64,000 nucleotides of DNA from Methanosarcina siciliae T4/M (GTDB lineage: Archaea > Halobacteriota > Methanosarcinia > Methanosarcinales > Methanosarcinaceae), in the NCBI RefSeq assembly GCF_000970085.1, contig NZ_CP009506.1, positions 3,844,001 through 3,908,000 of the forward strand, given 5' to 3'. A model generated the notes under the pieces. It made no database searches, was not told the origin of the DNA, and worked only from the letters and a program-made list of their open reading frames with translations. Positions 23,374-33,085 of the stretch are shown piece after piece. The position numbers and the translations under genes are program-made. The stretch's first letter is position 1, and the number at the start of each line of letters is the position of its first letter.

Positions 23374-23938
23374 CTTTAGCCATTTTTAAAGCTCCAGCTT
23401 CGATTGCGTCAAGCATATAACTTTTATTTCTCTGGGTGATACCTATGTAATCAAATTTTGTGATATTTTTTGAGTCCATCCTGTTCAGGTGGAAAAACAG
23501 TCTTTCCATACTGGTAAGGCAGGAAAGAGTGCCGTTTCCGCTGCCGCCTGCAGCTGCCACGCATATGAATGGTTTATTCTGTATTTTATTCATTTTATCG
23601 GGTGAAAATTTCGCTTCGCATCTTCGTAACCTGTCGAAGAAAGCTTTGGCTGATTCGCTCATTTCTCCCCAGTATACAGGAGTGACAATGACATAACCAT
23701 CAGCTTCACCCATTGCTTCATGAACCTTCTCAAAATCATCTTCCAGCTTACATCTATCTTCCTGCCTGCAGATCCCCCATCCCTGACCACAGGCCTCACA
23801 CCTGAGAATATTTAAATCGTTCAAACGGACCATTACAGCTTCACCATTTCCTTTTTCGATCCCCCTTTTTGCAGCTTCACCGCAGCTTGCAGTTAAACCT
23901 TCTTTGTTGGGACTGCTTGTTATAACCATTATCTTCAT
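23366..23938 (-). CDS. Flavodoxin-fold NAD(P)H/FMN reductase with four-cysteine motif
   Basis: The 190-residue protein has the NADPH-dependent FMN-reductase/iron-sulfur flavoprotein fold: MKIMVITSSPNKEGLTASCG binds the FMN phosphate, and GYVIVTPVYWGEMSESAKAF is the second flavin loop. Between them CEACGQGWGICRQEDRC gives four cysteines spaced 2, 6 and 5. Methanosarcina Isf proteins have a tighter cysteine spacing, so a 4Fe-4S centre here is possible but not assured. The role would be electron transfer or reduction of quinones or oxidants in the cytoplasm. The start at 23938 follows GAGGTTTGATC. A fossil CRISPR repeat lies only 20 bases upstream, in its promoter region. Confidence 0.85.
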   Translation of the reverse strand: MKIMVITSSPNKEGLTASCGEAAKRGIEKGNGEAVMVRLNDLNILRCEACGQGWGICRQEDRCKLEDDFEKVHEAMGEADGYVIVTPVYWGEMSESAKAFFDRLRRCEAKFSPDKMNKIQNKPFICVAAAGGSGNGTLSCLTSMERLFFHLNRMDSKNITKFDYIGITQRNKSYMLDAIEAGALKMAKGE

Positions 23939-23958
23939 GATCAAACCTCGATTATTAA

Positions 23959-23995
23959 GTTTCAACCTCTGTTTTAGTGGATCTTGCTCTCTAAT
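23959..23995. repeat. Solitary degenerate CRISPR repeat
   Basis: Thirty-seven bases starting GTTTCAACC and continuing TTTTAGTGGATCTTGCTCTC match the array repeat at all but about six positions, with the correct length. No neighbouring repeat is present, though a partial GTTTCAATTCTTG lies near 24083. It is in the same orientation as the array and directly upstream of the flavoprotein start. Confidence 0.75.
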
Positions 23996-24355
23996 AACAT
24001 ATCATATACAGTACCTTCTATTATATACAGTACCTATTATATACAGTACCTATTATATACAGTACCCTCAGCGAGTGCCCGGTTTCAATTCTTGTAAGGG
24101 CTTATGCAGTCTTAAGCTCCACTCCTCATTTTCCCCAACAGTTCCAGTCTCACTATAAACTTAAATTGTACCCTGGTTGATTTAAATATTGTATTTCTGC
24201 TACTCTATGAATTTTTATATTACTTTCAAAATATTAAGAGGAACAGAAAATTTAATCGAATGCGTTGATGCAATCAATGCGTCTAAGAAAAATCTGAATT
24301 TTTGTATCGAAATAATTTCTAGATCTATTTCTTAAAAGATATTCTTCTCCAATTA
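23996..24355. other. Gap with 16-bp tandem repeat
   Basis: No gene is seen. The gap starts with a short tandem repeat (24001-24066), then a partial CRISPR-repeat start near 24083, and AT-rich sequence to the stop of the next reverse-strand gene. Confidence 0.4.
24001..24066. repeat. Tandem repeat, 16 bp x 4
   Basis: The unit ATTATATACAGTACCT is repeated three times exactly; a fourth copy at the left end differs slightly and is followed by three extra bases. It lies between a solitary CRISPR repeat and a partial one. Confidence 0.85.
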
Positions 24356-25156
24356 TTAATATACACATTTTCCATAACATCTTCCATCGCTACTAAGATA
24401 TACTTCAGCATTTTTCATATGCCTGTATTCTGATAACTTTGACAACGCGTTTCTAATAACATATTTTCTGATAGGATTGTATCTATCGGCATTATCAGGA
24501 TTTACAATCCATCCTTTTTGAAATTGAGAATATAAAGTGTGACTATTGCTCTCAATAATTTCTTTTGCAATCTCGTTTTTATCAGCAAGCTCTGATAATA
24601 TAAGTAAATAATAAAAAGATGGGATATTGTTATTACTTCCTTTTATGCCTCTGTTAATATTATACTGACTAAGTTTCATAAGACTATCATTGATTCTGTC
24701 AACATCTTCAGGTGCATATGTATTCCAAAAACGTAAAGCTACCAGCGATGATCCAAAACATTCGCCTTTACTACAAAAATGTCCAAAACAAGTATTCTCT
24801 AATCTTTGTCCTGTTACTTTCAGAATTTCTTTTATGTCAGCATTGTCAGAATGCCATAAAGCTAAAATTCTCAATAATTCAAGTTCATATGCGTTATGTG
24901 ATAATAAATATGTCTTTGGGAGTTCCCCTGTTATAAGTCTTAGTTTTTTACTATGCTCCAAACAACTCTCCTCATCAGTAGGCAACAAATAATAGGGATA
25001 CATATACTGATGTCTTTTTCGCCAGAAATTTATCCTGTTGTTTTGAGTTTTGCAGTTATACAATATTAGTTTGATTATATTTTGTTTCTCGGATTCAGAA
25101 ATCTCCTGACACATAATTATACGATGATTTAGCGATACAATATTATCATATAACAT
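24356..25156 (-). CDS. Hypothetical protein with cysteine-rich centre
   Basis: The 266-residue protein is not recognised. It is mainly helical by composition, with aromatic and charged residues throughout and no membrane segment. Cysteines cluster at about 122-134 (CFGHFCSKGECFG) and at the very end (RCYGKCVY), a pattern that could bind a metal. The central ELELLRILALWH and YYLLILSELADKNEIAKEII stretches suggest a helical-repeat fold. The ATG at 25156 has GGGAGAGC upstream. It is isolated; to its right lie the intron tail and CRISPR locus. AT-rich composition suggests possible acquisition. Confidence 0.65.
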   Translation of the reverse strand: MLYDNIVSLNHRIIMCQEISESEKQNIIKLILYNCKTQNNRINFWRKRHQYMYPYYLLPTDEESCLEHSKKLRLITGELPKTYLLSHNAYELELLRILALWHSDNADIKEILKVTGQRLENTCFGHFCSKGECFGSSLVALRFWNTYAPEDVDRINDSLMKLSQYNINRGIKGSNNNIPSFYYLLILSELADKNEIAKEIIESNSHTLYSQFQKGWIVNPDNADRYNPIRKYVIRNALSKLSEYRHMKNAEVYLSSDGRCYGKCVY

Positions 25157-25401
25157 GATTAGCTCTCCCCTCTAATTTGCTCATATTAAAAAAATTATAT
25201 TCAATAAAAGGATATAATGAACCCGGAAAACAAGACAGGTAAAATGTGAGCCATTCTCAGTTTTCTGGACACTGTTTCGTGAGCATAACTTAGAATTACT
25301 TAAAGTTTTATAAACATGCTTCCAATTCCGCATTTATCCCAAGTTTCGCCTGACATGGGGACCCCCATACCTTCTGTATTGAAAGGACATGTTGAATAAG
25401 A

Positions 25402-25465
25402 AAGAGCGATTACTCGCTCTCCCTCTTCTAATAACCGTACGTGAAAGTTTCACTTCATACGGCTC
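25402..25465 (-). ncRNA. Group II intron 3' end relic (domains V and VI)
   Basis: On the reverse strand 25465-25433 reads GAGCCGTATGAAGTGAAACT and ends CACGTACGGTT. This has the shape of group II domain V: GAGCCGTA pairs with TACGGTT, a two-base bulge follows, and a short upper stem is closed by a GAAA-like loop. Eleven bases later AGAGCGA, GTAA, TCGCTCT forms a second stem in the position of domain VI. No reverse-transcriptase frame is present nearby, so only the 3' end of a degraded intron remains. Confidence 0.6.
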
Positions 25466-25912
25466 AAGCATTCTATAACTTTTTCTGCATCATGCAGCAG
25501 TCTTTATTTAAATGGAATGCCCTTTTCGGAAACTTAATTTATTATTATGGGTGCGTATGTTTCTTCATGCTCCCTCAGTCCAGGCTCTCAGGGGCTTTCG
25601 GGAGGAAGAAAGCAGCCAGATCAGAAGGGCTTGAGCTTCTCCGGGAGCTGAAAAGGCCTGGTCCCGGAGCTTCGGGCGAATTAGGTCGAAGGGTTCGGGA
25701 GCTTAGTGGACAGGGTCGGGAAAAGAAAAGGTAGAGGGATAAGGGGGACGAAAAAGTGAAAGTGGAGGAAGGGAGAAAAGAGAATGATTCGTTTATGGCA
25801 ATTGTTCAAACAGCAAAGAAAATGGGTGTAAGCGAATATCAATATATATTTGATAATTCAGATTTGCCAAAACTGATTCTATTAGAGCCTGCAGGGTATC
25901 GACAGAAAAATT
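25466..25912. other. Gap with GC-rich patch and transposase-like scrap
   Basis: Bases 25570-25735 are G+C-rich and purine-biased on the forward strand, with no recognised content. From 25756 a short frame (ENDSFMAIVQTAKKMGVSEY) resembles the C-terminal tail of a transposase but is too short to assign. From about 25860 the sequence duplicates the trailer of the CRISPR array (see 26675-26713). Confidence 0.4.
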
Positions 25913-25949
25913 GTTTCAATCCTCGTGTTAGCGGATCTTGCTTTCGAAT
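25913..25949. repeat. Degenerate CRISPR repeat beyond the toxin-antitoxin module
   Basis: The 37-base sequence starts GTTTCAATCC and ends CTTGCTTTCGAAT, with three changes in the middle (CTCGTGTTAGCGG for CTTGTTTTAGTGG). The 50 bases before it, including GAGCCTGCAGGGTATCGACA and GAAAAATT, closely match those before the terminal repeat at 26714, so a trailer-plus-repeat segment is duplicated on both sides of the Doc module. Confidence 0.85.
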
Positions 25950-25989
25950 AATTAATTGTTGCCCTATAAATAGCTTTGATTCTCTGTTA

Positions 25990-26397
25990 TCATATTCTCT
26001 CCGTATGCCGGATTATCCATTCTTTTATTTCTTCAACTGACATTTCATTTTCTGTTGTAGCTACTCTAACAATGAATTCTATCATCTCTTCATCTGTAGA
26101 TGTAAACCTGTACCCTCCGTCTTCAATAATAAAATTCATGGCTTCATAACCGGTTCTTTTATTCCCGTTAAAAAACGGATGTTTTGCAACGATAGTATAG
26201 ACTATTATTGCAGCATTTTCGAAAATAGTATTGGATCCTTTGATTAAAAATTCAAACATTAATTCTAACGTAGCTAAAGAACGTATTGCAGAGGTATAAT
26301 CATCCGGATCTTTAAATTTATCGTAATCTATGACCATTTGATGAATTTTCAAAATTTCAATTAAACTGATCAAAGCATCACTTTCTTCCAAGTGCAT
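25990..26397 (-). CDS. doc: Doc-family (Fic fold) toxin
   Basis: The 135-residue protein is a compact Fic-fold toxin of the death-on-curing type. The catalytic loop is HPFFNGNKRTGYEA (about 73-86), matching the Doc/Fic H-x-F-x-[DN]-[AG]-N-[KG]-R core with the active histidine. The preceding helix IIVYTIVAK and following MNFIIEDGGYRF are also typical. Phage P1 Doc phosphorylates elongation factor Tu; archaeal members are presumed to modify a translation factor likewise (inference). The gene overlaps the upstream antitoxin by 20 bases, so the two are translationally coupled. Confidence 0.88.
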   Translation of the reverse strand: MHLEESDALISLIEILKIHQMVIDYDKFKDPDDYTSAIRSLATLELMFEFLIKGSNTIFENAAIIVYTIVAKHPFFNGNKRTGYEAMNFIIEDGGYRFTSTDEEMIEFIVRVATTENEMSVEEIKEWIIRHTERI

Positions 26398-26629
26398 CTA
26401 AAATATTCTTATCTTCCACCAGCTTTTTTTCTAACCAGGCATTAAAATCTTTTATATGGGATTCCTCAGGTTCTTGTTTTCCTTCTTTTGGAAACATAGG
26501 TTTATAGTCTTCTTTCTTTTTAATTTCGCTAATAAGTCTTTTAACTACCGAATTATAGGACTCTTCCGGAGCTAACTTTAACTCTTTAAGTGATTCCTTT
26601 ACATCCGGATCTATAGCTATCGTAGACAT
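26378..26629 (-). CDS. Antitoxin partner of the Doc toxin
   Basis: The 83-residue protein begins with a short beta strand and helix (MSTIAIDPDVKESLKELKLA), the ribbon-helix-helix-like DNA-binding type of archaeal VapB antitoxins. A charged, probably disordered tail with FNAWLEKKLVEDKNILDALG could wrap the toxin. It precedes doc with a 20-base overlap, the standard antitoxin-first order, and such proteins usually repress their own promoter. TATTATAATATGTTATAATA directly upstream is AT-rich and nearly repeated, a possible operator. The module sits between two copies of the CRISPR trailer. Confidence 0.8.
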   Translation of the reverse strand: MSTIAIDPDVKESLKELKLAPEESYNSVVKRLISEIKKKEDYKPMFPKEGKQEPEESHIKDFNAWLEKKLVEDKNILDALGRK

Positions 26630-26713
26630 ATATTATAATATGTTATAATATGATAAATAAATGTACATTCAAATTTGCCAAACTAGAGCCTGTAGAGTAT
26701 CAACAGAAAAATT

Positions 26714-29700
26714 GTTCCAATCCTTGTTTTAGTGGATCTTGCTTTCGAATTTCCGTAACATAGTGTCATAACCGGGGGTCTGAATATGTTTCAATCCTTG
26801 TTTTAGTGGATCTTGCTTTCGAATCAAAAAGGCTAAGTTTTGACGCAAGGCCTTCTATGTGTTTCAATCCTTGTTTTAGTGGATCTTGCTTTCGAATCGA
26901 AGATTTGTTACTGTATTTGGAATATCAAATGATTGTTTCAATCCTTGTTTTAGTGGATCTTGCTTTCGAATTGTTATAAACGTTGTCCGTATCAATGTAC
27001 ATCAGGATGGTTTCAATCCTTGTTTTAGTGGATCTTGCTTTCGAATATAGACGACTTGAAAGAAAACATCGAGATATCGAAGTTTCAATCCTTGTTTTAG
27101 TGGATCTTGCTTTCGAATATTGATAGCATCGGATGTATACATATACATAAAACTGTTTCAATCCTTGTTTTAGTGGATCTTGCTTTCGAATTTTGTTAGG
27201 CGCTCGGTCTCGATTAATTCGGTGGATGTCCCATGTTTCAATCCTTGTTTTAGTGGATCTTGCTTTCGAATACTATTTTTATAATTGTTTTTGTTATACC
27301 GTCAATAGTTTCAATCCTTGTTTTAGTGGATCTTGCTTTCGAATAGTCGCACATGTTGCCAATGCTCCGAAATATTATGGTTTCAATCCTTGTTTTAGTG
27401 GATCTTGCTTTCGAATACTCAATATATTACGATCTCTGGTGGAACGAAATAAGTTTCAATCCTTGTTTTAGTGGATCTTGCTTTCGAATGAATCGCAAGC
27501 AGCGCGGCTGACATAATCAATGGAAGTTTCAATCCTTGTTTTAGTGGATCTTGCTTTCGAATCATATAACACAAGGGGAATTTTCATATTTTAATAAGTT
27601 TCAATCCTTGTTTTAGTGGATCTTGCTTTCGAATTGTTCTTTGTGGAGAGGATGATTTTCATTTGTAGGTTTCAATCCTTGTTTTAGTGGATCTTGCTTT
27701 CGAATAGATAGAGAGTATGATAGAGTTCCTGTACACAAGTTTCAATCCTTGTTTTAGTGGATCTTGCTTTCGAATTTTCGTTGTTATCTTTTCCAAATAA
27801 TCGCATACGGGTTTCAATCCTTGTTTTAGTGGATCTTGCTTTCGAATGTAAGAATCGTCATATCATTTGATATGACATAAAAATAGTTTCAATCCTTGTT
27901 TTAGTGGATCTTGCTTTCGAATTTTTTGTTCGGGGGTAATCCCCCCTGAACCATACCGACGTTTCAATCCTTGTTTTAGTGGATCTTGCTTTCGAATAGG
28001 ATGAAAACATAACTTCCCTATCAAATCCAACCCCGTTTCAATCCTTGTTTTAGTGGATCTTGCTTTCGAATCTATTAAAGAAGCAAAGAAGGAAAGAGAG
28101 CAACTTGAGTTTCAATCCTTGTTTTAGTGGATCTTGCTTTCGAATACAGCTACAATTTCCCGGATAGTGGAATCGTCAATAAGTTTCAATCCTTGTTTTA
28201 GTGGATCTTGCTTTCGAATGAGGAGGCTGAAGGAGTCTAAAATCCTTGAAGAAAAGTTTCAATCCTTGTTTTAGTGGATCTTGCTTTCGAATAGGATGAC
28301 AAACGCATTAGCAGCATTTTCAAAAGACGTTTCAATCCTTGTTTTAGTGGATCTTGCTTTCGAATAACATATCCGCCATTTGCTTTAATGAGGATTGCAG
28401 AAGTTTCAATCCTTGTTTTAGTGGATCTTGCTTTCGAATAACTCCCTTTTTCTTCTATCGCATCATCCCGATAAAGTTTCAATCCTTGTTTTAGTGGATC
28501 TTGCTTTCGAATTGGAATTATCTGAGTTCCCATGAGTTCGATATCGAGTTTCAATCCTTGTTTTAGTGGATCTTGCTTTCGAATCTACCTTGCTTGTTTT
28601 TGTGACAGGGATAAAAGAATGTTTCAATCCTTGTTTTAGTGGATCTTGCTTTCGAATATGAAAGAGTCTCAGGAAAAGTATTGTCCTGTAGAGTTTCAAT
28701 CCTTGTTTTAGTGGATCTTGCTTTCGAATACGCCCGTTCAATTCGGGCAGACGGCAACATAGCAAGTTTCAATCCTTGTTTTAGTGGATCTTGCTTTCGA
28801 ATGAAAGTAGGAATGATATTCCAAGGGGGTAAATACAGTTTCAATCCTTGTTTTAGTGGATCTTGCTTTCGAATATGGTGATAATTCGGGGGGTATACAT
28901 GAGAATTATCAGTTTCAATCCTTGTTTTAGTGGATCTTGCTTTCGAATCGACGGCAGACTATTTTGTAATGTGTACATGGGCTAGTTTCAATCCTTGTTT
29001 TAGTGGATCTTGCTTTCGAATAACTTCAGGAAAAAAGGTTCATCAGAGAAGGTGAACTGTTTCAATCCTTGTTTTAGTGGATCTTGCTTTCGAATACGAT
29101 AACAGGAAAGACGTCATAGTATTCTGTGACAGTTTCAATCCTTGTTTTAGTGGATCTTGCTTTCGAATATTGATATCTGAGAACGAGCTCAGACCCGGAA
29201 ACTCGGAAAATCGTTTCAATCCTTGTTTTAGTGGATCTTGCTTTCGAATAACAAGCGTGAGCCCCTATGTAAGCGTCCCACTGAAGTTTCAATCCTTGTT
29301 TTAGTGGATCTTGCTTTCGAATCAGATGAAAATGAACGGGATCATAAACACGATCAGGGTTTCAATCCTTGTTTTAGTGGATCTTGCTTTCGAATCACAC
29401 GAAAGCAGGCAGACGACACTATTAAAAAAGTGTTTCAATCCTTGTTTTAGTGGATCTTGCTTTCGAATAGTTTAGGGTTTTACAGTACTCGGATGACCAA
29501 TAGTTTCAATCCTTGTTTTAGTGGATCTTGCTTTCGAATTTTTTCATAGATATTATCATTTATTTCTTGATCTGGTTTCAATCCTTGTTTTAGTGGATCT
29601 TGCTTTCGAATGACGTGGTGTAAGTGAATTTGGGTGTTATGAGTTGTTTCAATCCTTGTTTTAGTGGATCTTGCTTTCGAATTACTCATTTTTCCATTCT

Positions 29701-31875
29701 CCTGGGGTCGCTCTTACTGTTTCAATCCTTGTTTTAGTGGATCTTGCTTTCGAATTTAAAAAATGGTATCGAAGAAGGTTGTTGGGGGGTGACGTTTCAA
29801 TCCTTGTTTTAGTGGATCTTGCTTTCGAATATATGGAGGTATACTATTTTGGCTGAAAATATAGATGGTTTCAATCCTTGTTTTAGTGGATCTTGCTTTC
29901 GAATAGTGTTGAATTATCTCAGAGTCAAGTTTTGAGAGTATGGTTTCAATCCTTGTTTTAGTGGATCTTGCTTTCGAATAACCGTATATGAAAAGACAAG
30001 ATCTACTTTCGATACGTTTCAATCCTTGTTTTAGTGGATCTTGCTTTCGAATATTTTTAGACTTCTTATGGTACAAGTTACATTCAATGTTTCAATCCTT
30101 GTTTTAGTGGATCTTGCTTTCGAATTTGACAAATCAGATAATAATCCTATATGCCCTTGGGGGTTTCAATCCTTGTTTTAGTGGATCTTGCTTTCGAATG
30201 GGATTAATTTTCGAGTAAAAGAATTAGAGTGTGAGGTTTCAATCCTTGTTTTAGTGGATCTTGCTTTCGAATACTCTTAGGACCTAATACATATTATGTT
30301 AGCAATTCTAGTTTCAATCCTTGTTTTAGTGGATCTTGCTTTCGAATACACATAAAAAAAATAGAATAATGCAGAGAGTTAAAAGTTTCAATCCTTGTTT
30401 TAGTGGATCTTGCTTTCGAATAAAGAAGATGAACTAACGTATGAATATTTAGAACAGTGTTTCAATCCTTGTTTTAGTGGATCTTGCTTTCGAATTTGAT
30501 GACGTAATAGCTCGTACTTCGACATCTGGGAGTTTCAATCCTTGTTTTAGTGGATCTTGCTTTCGAATCCTGCGGAGGAATCTAACCGCCTACAATGTAT
30601 TCCCATGTTTCAATCCTTGTTTTAGTGGATCTTGCTTTCGAATGAAAATAAGGGTGTGATTCCTTGAGAGAAGTATGGTTTCAATCCTTGTTTTAGTGGA
30701 TCTTGCTTTCGAATGTTTGCTTCTCTTTTCGCGGCTTCAATTAGTATTTCGTTTCAATCCTTGTTTTAGTGGATCTTGCTTTCGAATACATGCCACGGGC
30801 GCGCGCGTTCATCGGCGGGACCAGGTTTCAATCCTTGTTTTAGTGGATCTTGCTTTCGAATTGGAATTGTTGGGATTTCTGTAGAAGAACAGAAGAAATG
30901 TTTCAATCCTTGTTTTAGTGGATCTTGCTTTCGAATTTTTCTCCCCTTCTTCAAGGGCCTGTTGTACTTCAGTTTCAATCCTTGTTTTAGTGGATCTTGC
31001 TTTCGAATAAAAAACAGTCACCAGAAAATACTATTCTTCAGGTTTCAATCCTTGTTTTAGTGGATCTTGCTTTCGAATATATTCTGCTCAATCACCGACT
31101 GCATCCACTTCTCAGTTTCAATCCTTGTTTTAGTGGATCTTGCTTTCGAATAGTGCCTCTTGATACCCCTTTGAAGTGTGTATATAAGTTTCAATCCTTG
31201 TTTTAGTGGATCTTGCTTTCGAATTCTATTTCCTTGAACTGAACTCCGTGAAGTGCGAATCTGTTTCAATCCTTGTTTTAGTGGATCTTGCTTTCGAATA
31301 AATAATTTGGAATCATTATCATGCGCTGAAGAAGTTTCAATCCTTGTTTTAGTGGATCTTGCTTTCGAATACGTTCCGCGTCGATGGTCACAAGATCGCA
31401 ATGCAGTTTCAATCCTTGTTTTAGTGGATCTTGCTTTCGAATATCCAAAAAGGATAGCACCTGTCCGCGACGATTGGGGTTTCAATCCTTGTTTTAGTGG
31501 ATCTTGCTTTCGAATACCGATACCAGCGAATGGCAAAAGATCAAACACCTCGGTTTCAATCCTTGTTTTAGTGGATCTTGCTTTCGAATTTCCGGTTATG
31601 AAACATACTGCCGGAACAACATTAGTTTCAATCCTTGTTTTAGTGGATCTTGCTTTCGAATAGGTGACGCTAGGCCGATATATCGAAGGCTTAGCAGTTT
31701 CAATCCTTGTTTTAGTGGATCTTGCTTTCGAATATTTCTGGCTCCCTCGAAATTGATGAAATGTATGGTTTCAATCCTTGTTTTAGTGGATCTTGCTTTC
31801 GAATTTATGAATACTACTATATATACTTTTTTAATTATGTTTCAATCCTTGTTTTAGTGGATCTTGCTTTCGAAT
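26714..31875 (-). CRISPR. CRISPR array, 71 repeats of 37 bp, 70 spacers
   Basis: By direct count there are 71 repeats of 37 bases. On the + strand each begins GTTTCAATCC and ends CTTGCTTTCGAAT, and essentially all copies are identical. The leftmost (26714-26750) has one change (GTTCC). Spacers are mostly 33-38 bases; two are longer, 43 (27192-27234) and 44 (29169-29212). The reverse complement ends in GGATTGAAAC, the usual crRNA 5' tag of type I-B systems, so transcription runs right to left from the leader beside cas4. The degenerate repeat at the left marks the old end. Spacer targets cannot be named without a search. Long open frames across the array on both strands are only repeat translations. 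Confidence 0.98.
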
Positions 31876-31987
31876 AGGGCAAAATTTTCCGTTATTTGGC
31901 CAGAAAAGGTCTGAAATGAGCCCTTTTTCGGAGACAAAATTCTTGCTGGAAAATTATCAAACCCTTTATAAATACAAGAAAAACTTC
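31876..31987 (-). promoter_or_regulatory. CRISPR leader with TATA box
   Basis: The 112 bases between the first repeat and the cas4 stop form the leader. On the reverse strand a TATA box TTTATAAAG lies at 31964-31972, about 90 bases before the first repeat, placing a transcription start near 31940. The leader-adjacent repeats are perfect, as expected for the end where new spacers are added. Confidence 0.75.
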
Positions 31988-32677
31988 TCATACGCAGATA
32001 TTCCGGTAACAGCAATCTACGCATTTTCTAGAAGATCTGGAAGTCTTTGGATATAAGCCTTTTTGAACTATCTCGACTATTTCCTCGATAATTTTCTCGG
32101 CTTTTTTGAAATCAGAGTTGGTAATCCCCATCTCTTTGACCAGGCTGTTGCTACGAGTAAAACAGATATATGCCCGGTTTACTTTGATATTGTAATTTTC
32201 CCGGATCAAAAGCGCCTGTAAAACCAGCTGGAATTTATAGGTTTTAAAAATCTTGTCTTTGTATTCGGCAAATTTGTATTCAAGAGGGGCAGCAGTTCCG
32301 TCTTCAAGAAACAGTACTTCGTCAACGATTCCTTTGATATGGTGCTGTTTTGAAGCAATAAAAACTTCACTCTCTTTCCTTATGCAGTTCAGTTTCTTCC
32401 TCACATAATCCCTGTTTGTGAGTTTCCTTGTTTCATGAACTTCCCGGCCTTTGAGGACCTTAAATCTTTTTTCTTCATGCTGGGGGATGTCCAAACAGTA
32501 CATGTAGTAAATGAAACGGGGACAAAACAGGTATTCAAGAACATCTGAAATTCGGATTATTGTTCCGGAATCGTTTTCAGAATCAAGTTCGATGACTGTT
32601 TTATCCTCATTTTCAGCATCTTTTTCGACGCCTGTTTCGACCATTTCCTCATTCACTGCACACTCAGAATTTGTCAT
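31988..32677 (-). CDS. cas4: CRISPR-associated exonuclease Cas4
   Basis: The 229-residue protein has the Cas4 layout. Cys52 in YLFCPRFIYY and the C-terminal group CVDCC...C (218, 221, 222, 228) would hold an iron-sulfur cluster. Between them lies the RecB-type nuclease core with VDEV, LEYKFAEYKD and QLVLQALLI. Cas4 works with Cas1-Cas2 to trim new spacers and define their orientation and PAM. An N-terminal acidic extension of about 38 residues is unusual. The start has GAGGT upstream. It is the last gene of the cas operon, 16 bases after cas2 and directly before the leader; in most type I-B operons cas4 precedes cas1. Confidence 0.93.
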   Translation of the reverse strand: MTNSECAVNEEMVETGVEKDAENEDKTVIELDSENDSGTIIRISDVLEYLFCPRFIYYMYCLDIPQHEEKRFKVLKGREVHETRKLTNRDYVRKKLNCIRKESEVFIASKQHHIKGIVDEVLFLEDGTAAPLEYKFAEYKDKIFKTYKFQLVLQALLIRENYNIKVNRAYICFTRSNSLVKEMGITNSDFKKAEKIIEEIVEIVQKGLYPKTSRSSRKCVDCCYRNICV

Positions 32678-32693
32678 ATGTACCTCAAAAAAC

Positions 32694-32984
32694 TCAGAAA
32701 AATTTGGTAATTATTTCATCGCTGACAAGTTCCTTATCAAAAGCCTGACCAATCAGCTGAACCTTTTTAAAAGACTGGTCATCCATTGGGAAAATGTATA
32801 CAGAATCCCTATCGGCATCTATCAATTCCTCACATTCAATTCCCAGAGAGTCTCTGTCATTCGAATTAAGGTCTCCCAGGAAAACACTTTTCTGGACTCT
32901 GTAAAGCCCGTAGCTTTTGCAGCAGTCGCTGACTTTCTGGCGAGCCCTGTTTTCCGTAATATCATATATTACCCAGACGAGCAA
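32694..32984 (-). CDS. cas2: CRISPR-associated protein Cas2
   Basis: The 96-residue protein is a standard Cas2: the ferredoxin-fold first strand LVWVIYDITENRARQKVSDC has the conserved Asp8, then YGLYRVQKSVFLGDLNSNDR and SVYIFPMDDQSFKKV. Cas2 dimers bridge Cas1 dimers in the spacer-integration complex. The start is a TTG at 32984 with GAGGTGAT six bases upstream; no ATG fits. It follows cas1 after about 100 bases, the largest gap within the operon. Confidence 0.95.
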   Translation of the reverse strand: MLVWVIYDITENRARQKVSDCCKSYGLYRVQKSVFLGDLNSNDRDSLGIECEELIDADRDSVYIFPMDDQSFKKVQLIGQAFDKELVSDEIITKFF

Positions 32985-33085
32985 ACCCTATCACCTCATT
33001 ATTACTTTTATCGAATCATTATGTTGAATAATTAATTATGTCGAATCATTGCTTTACTGCTTCACGAATTATCGCATCAAAGCTT

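Noticed and set aside
25441..25734. Forward 97-codon frame with Arg/Gly-rich end
   Set aside because: It begins inside the group II domain V relic on the opposite strand and its end reflects a purine-rich patch.
26925..31857. Many open frames with repeated NPCFSGSCFR, SILVLVDLAFE or KARSTKTRIET peptides
   Set aside because: They are translations of the 37-base CRISPR repeat in different frames, without ribosome sites; they are not genes.
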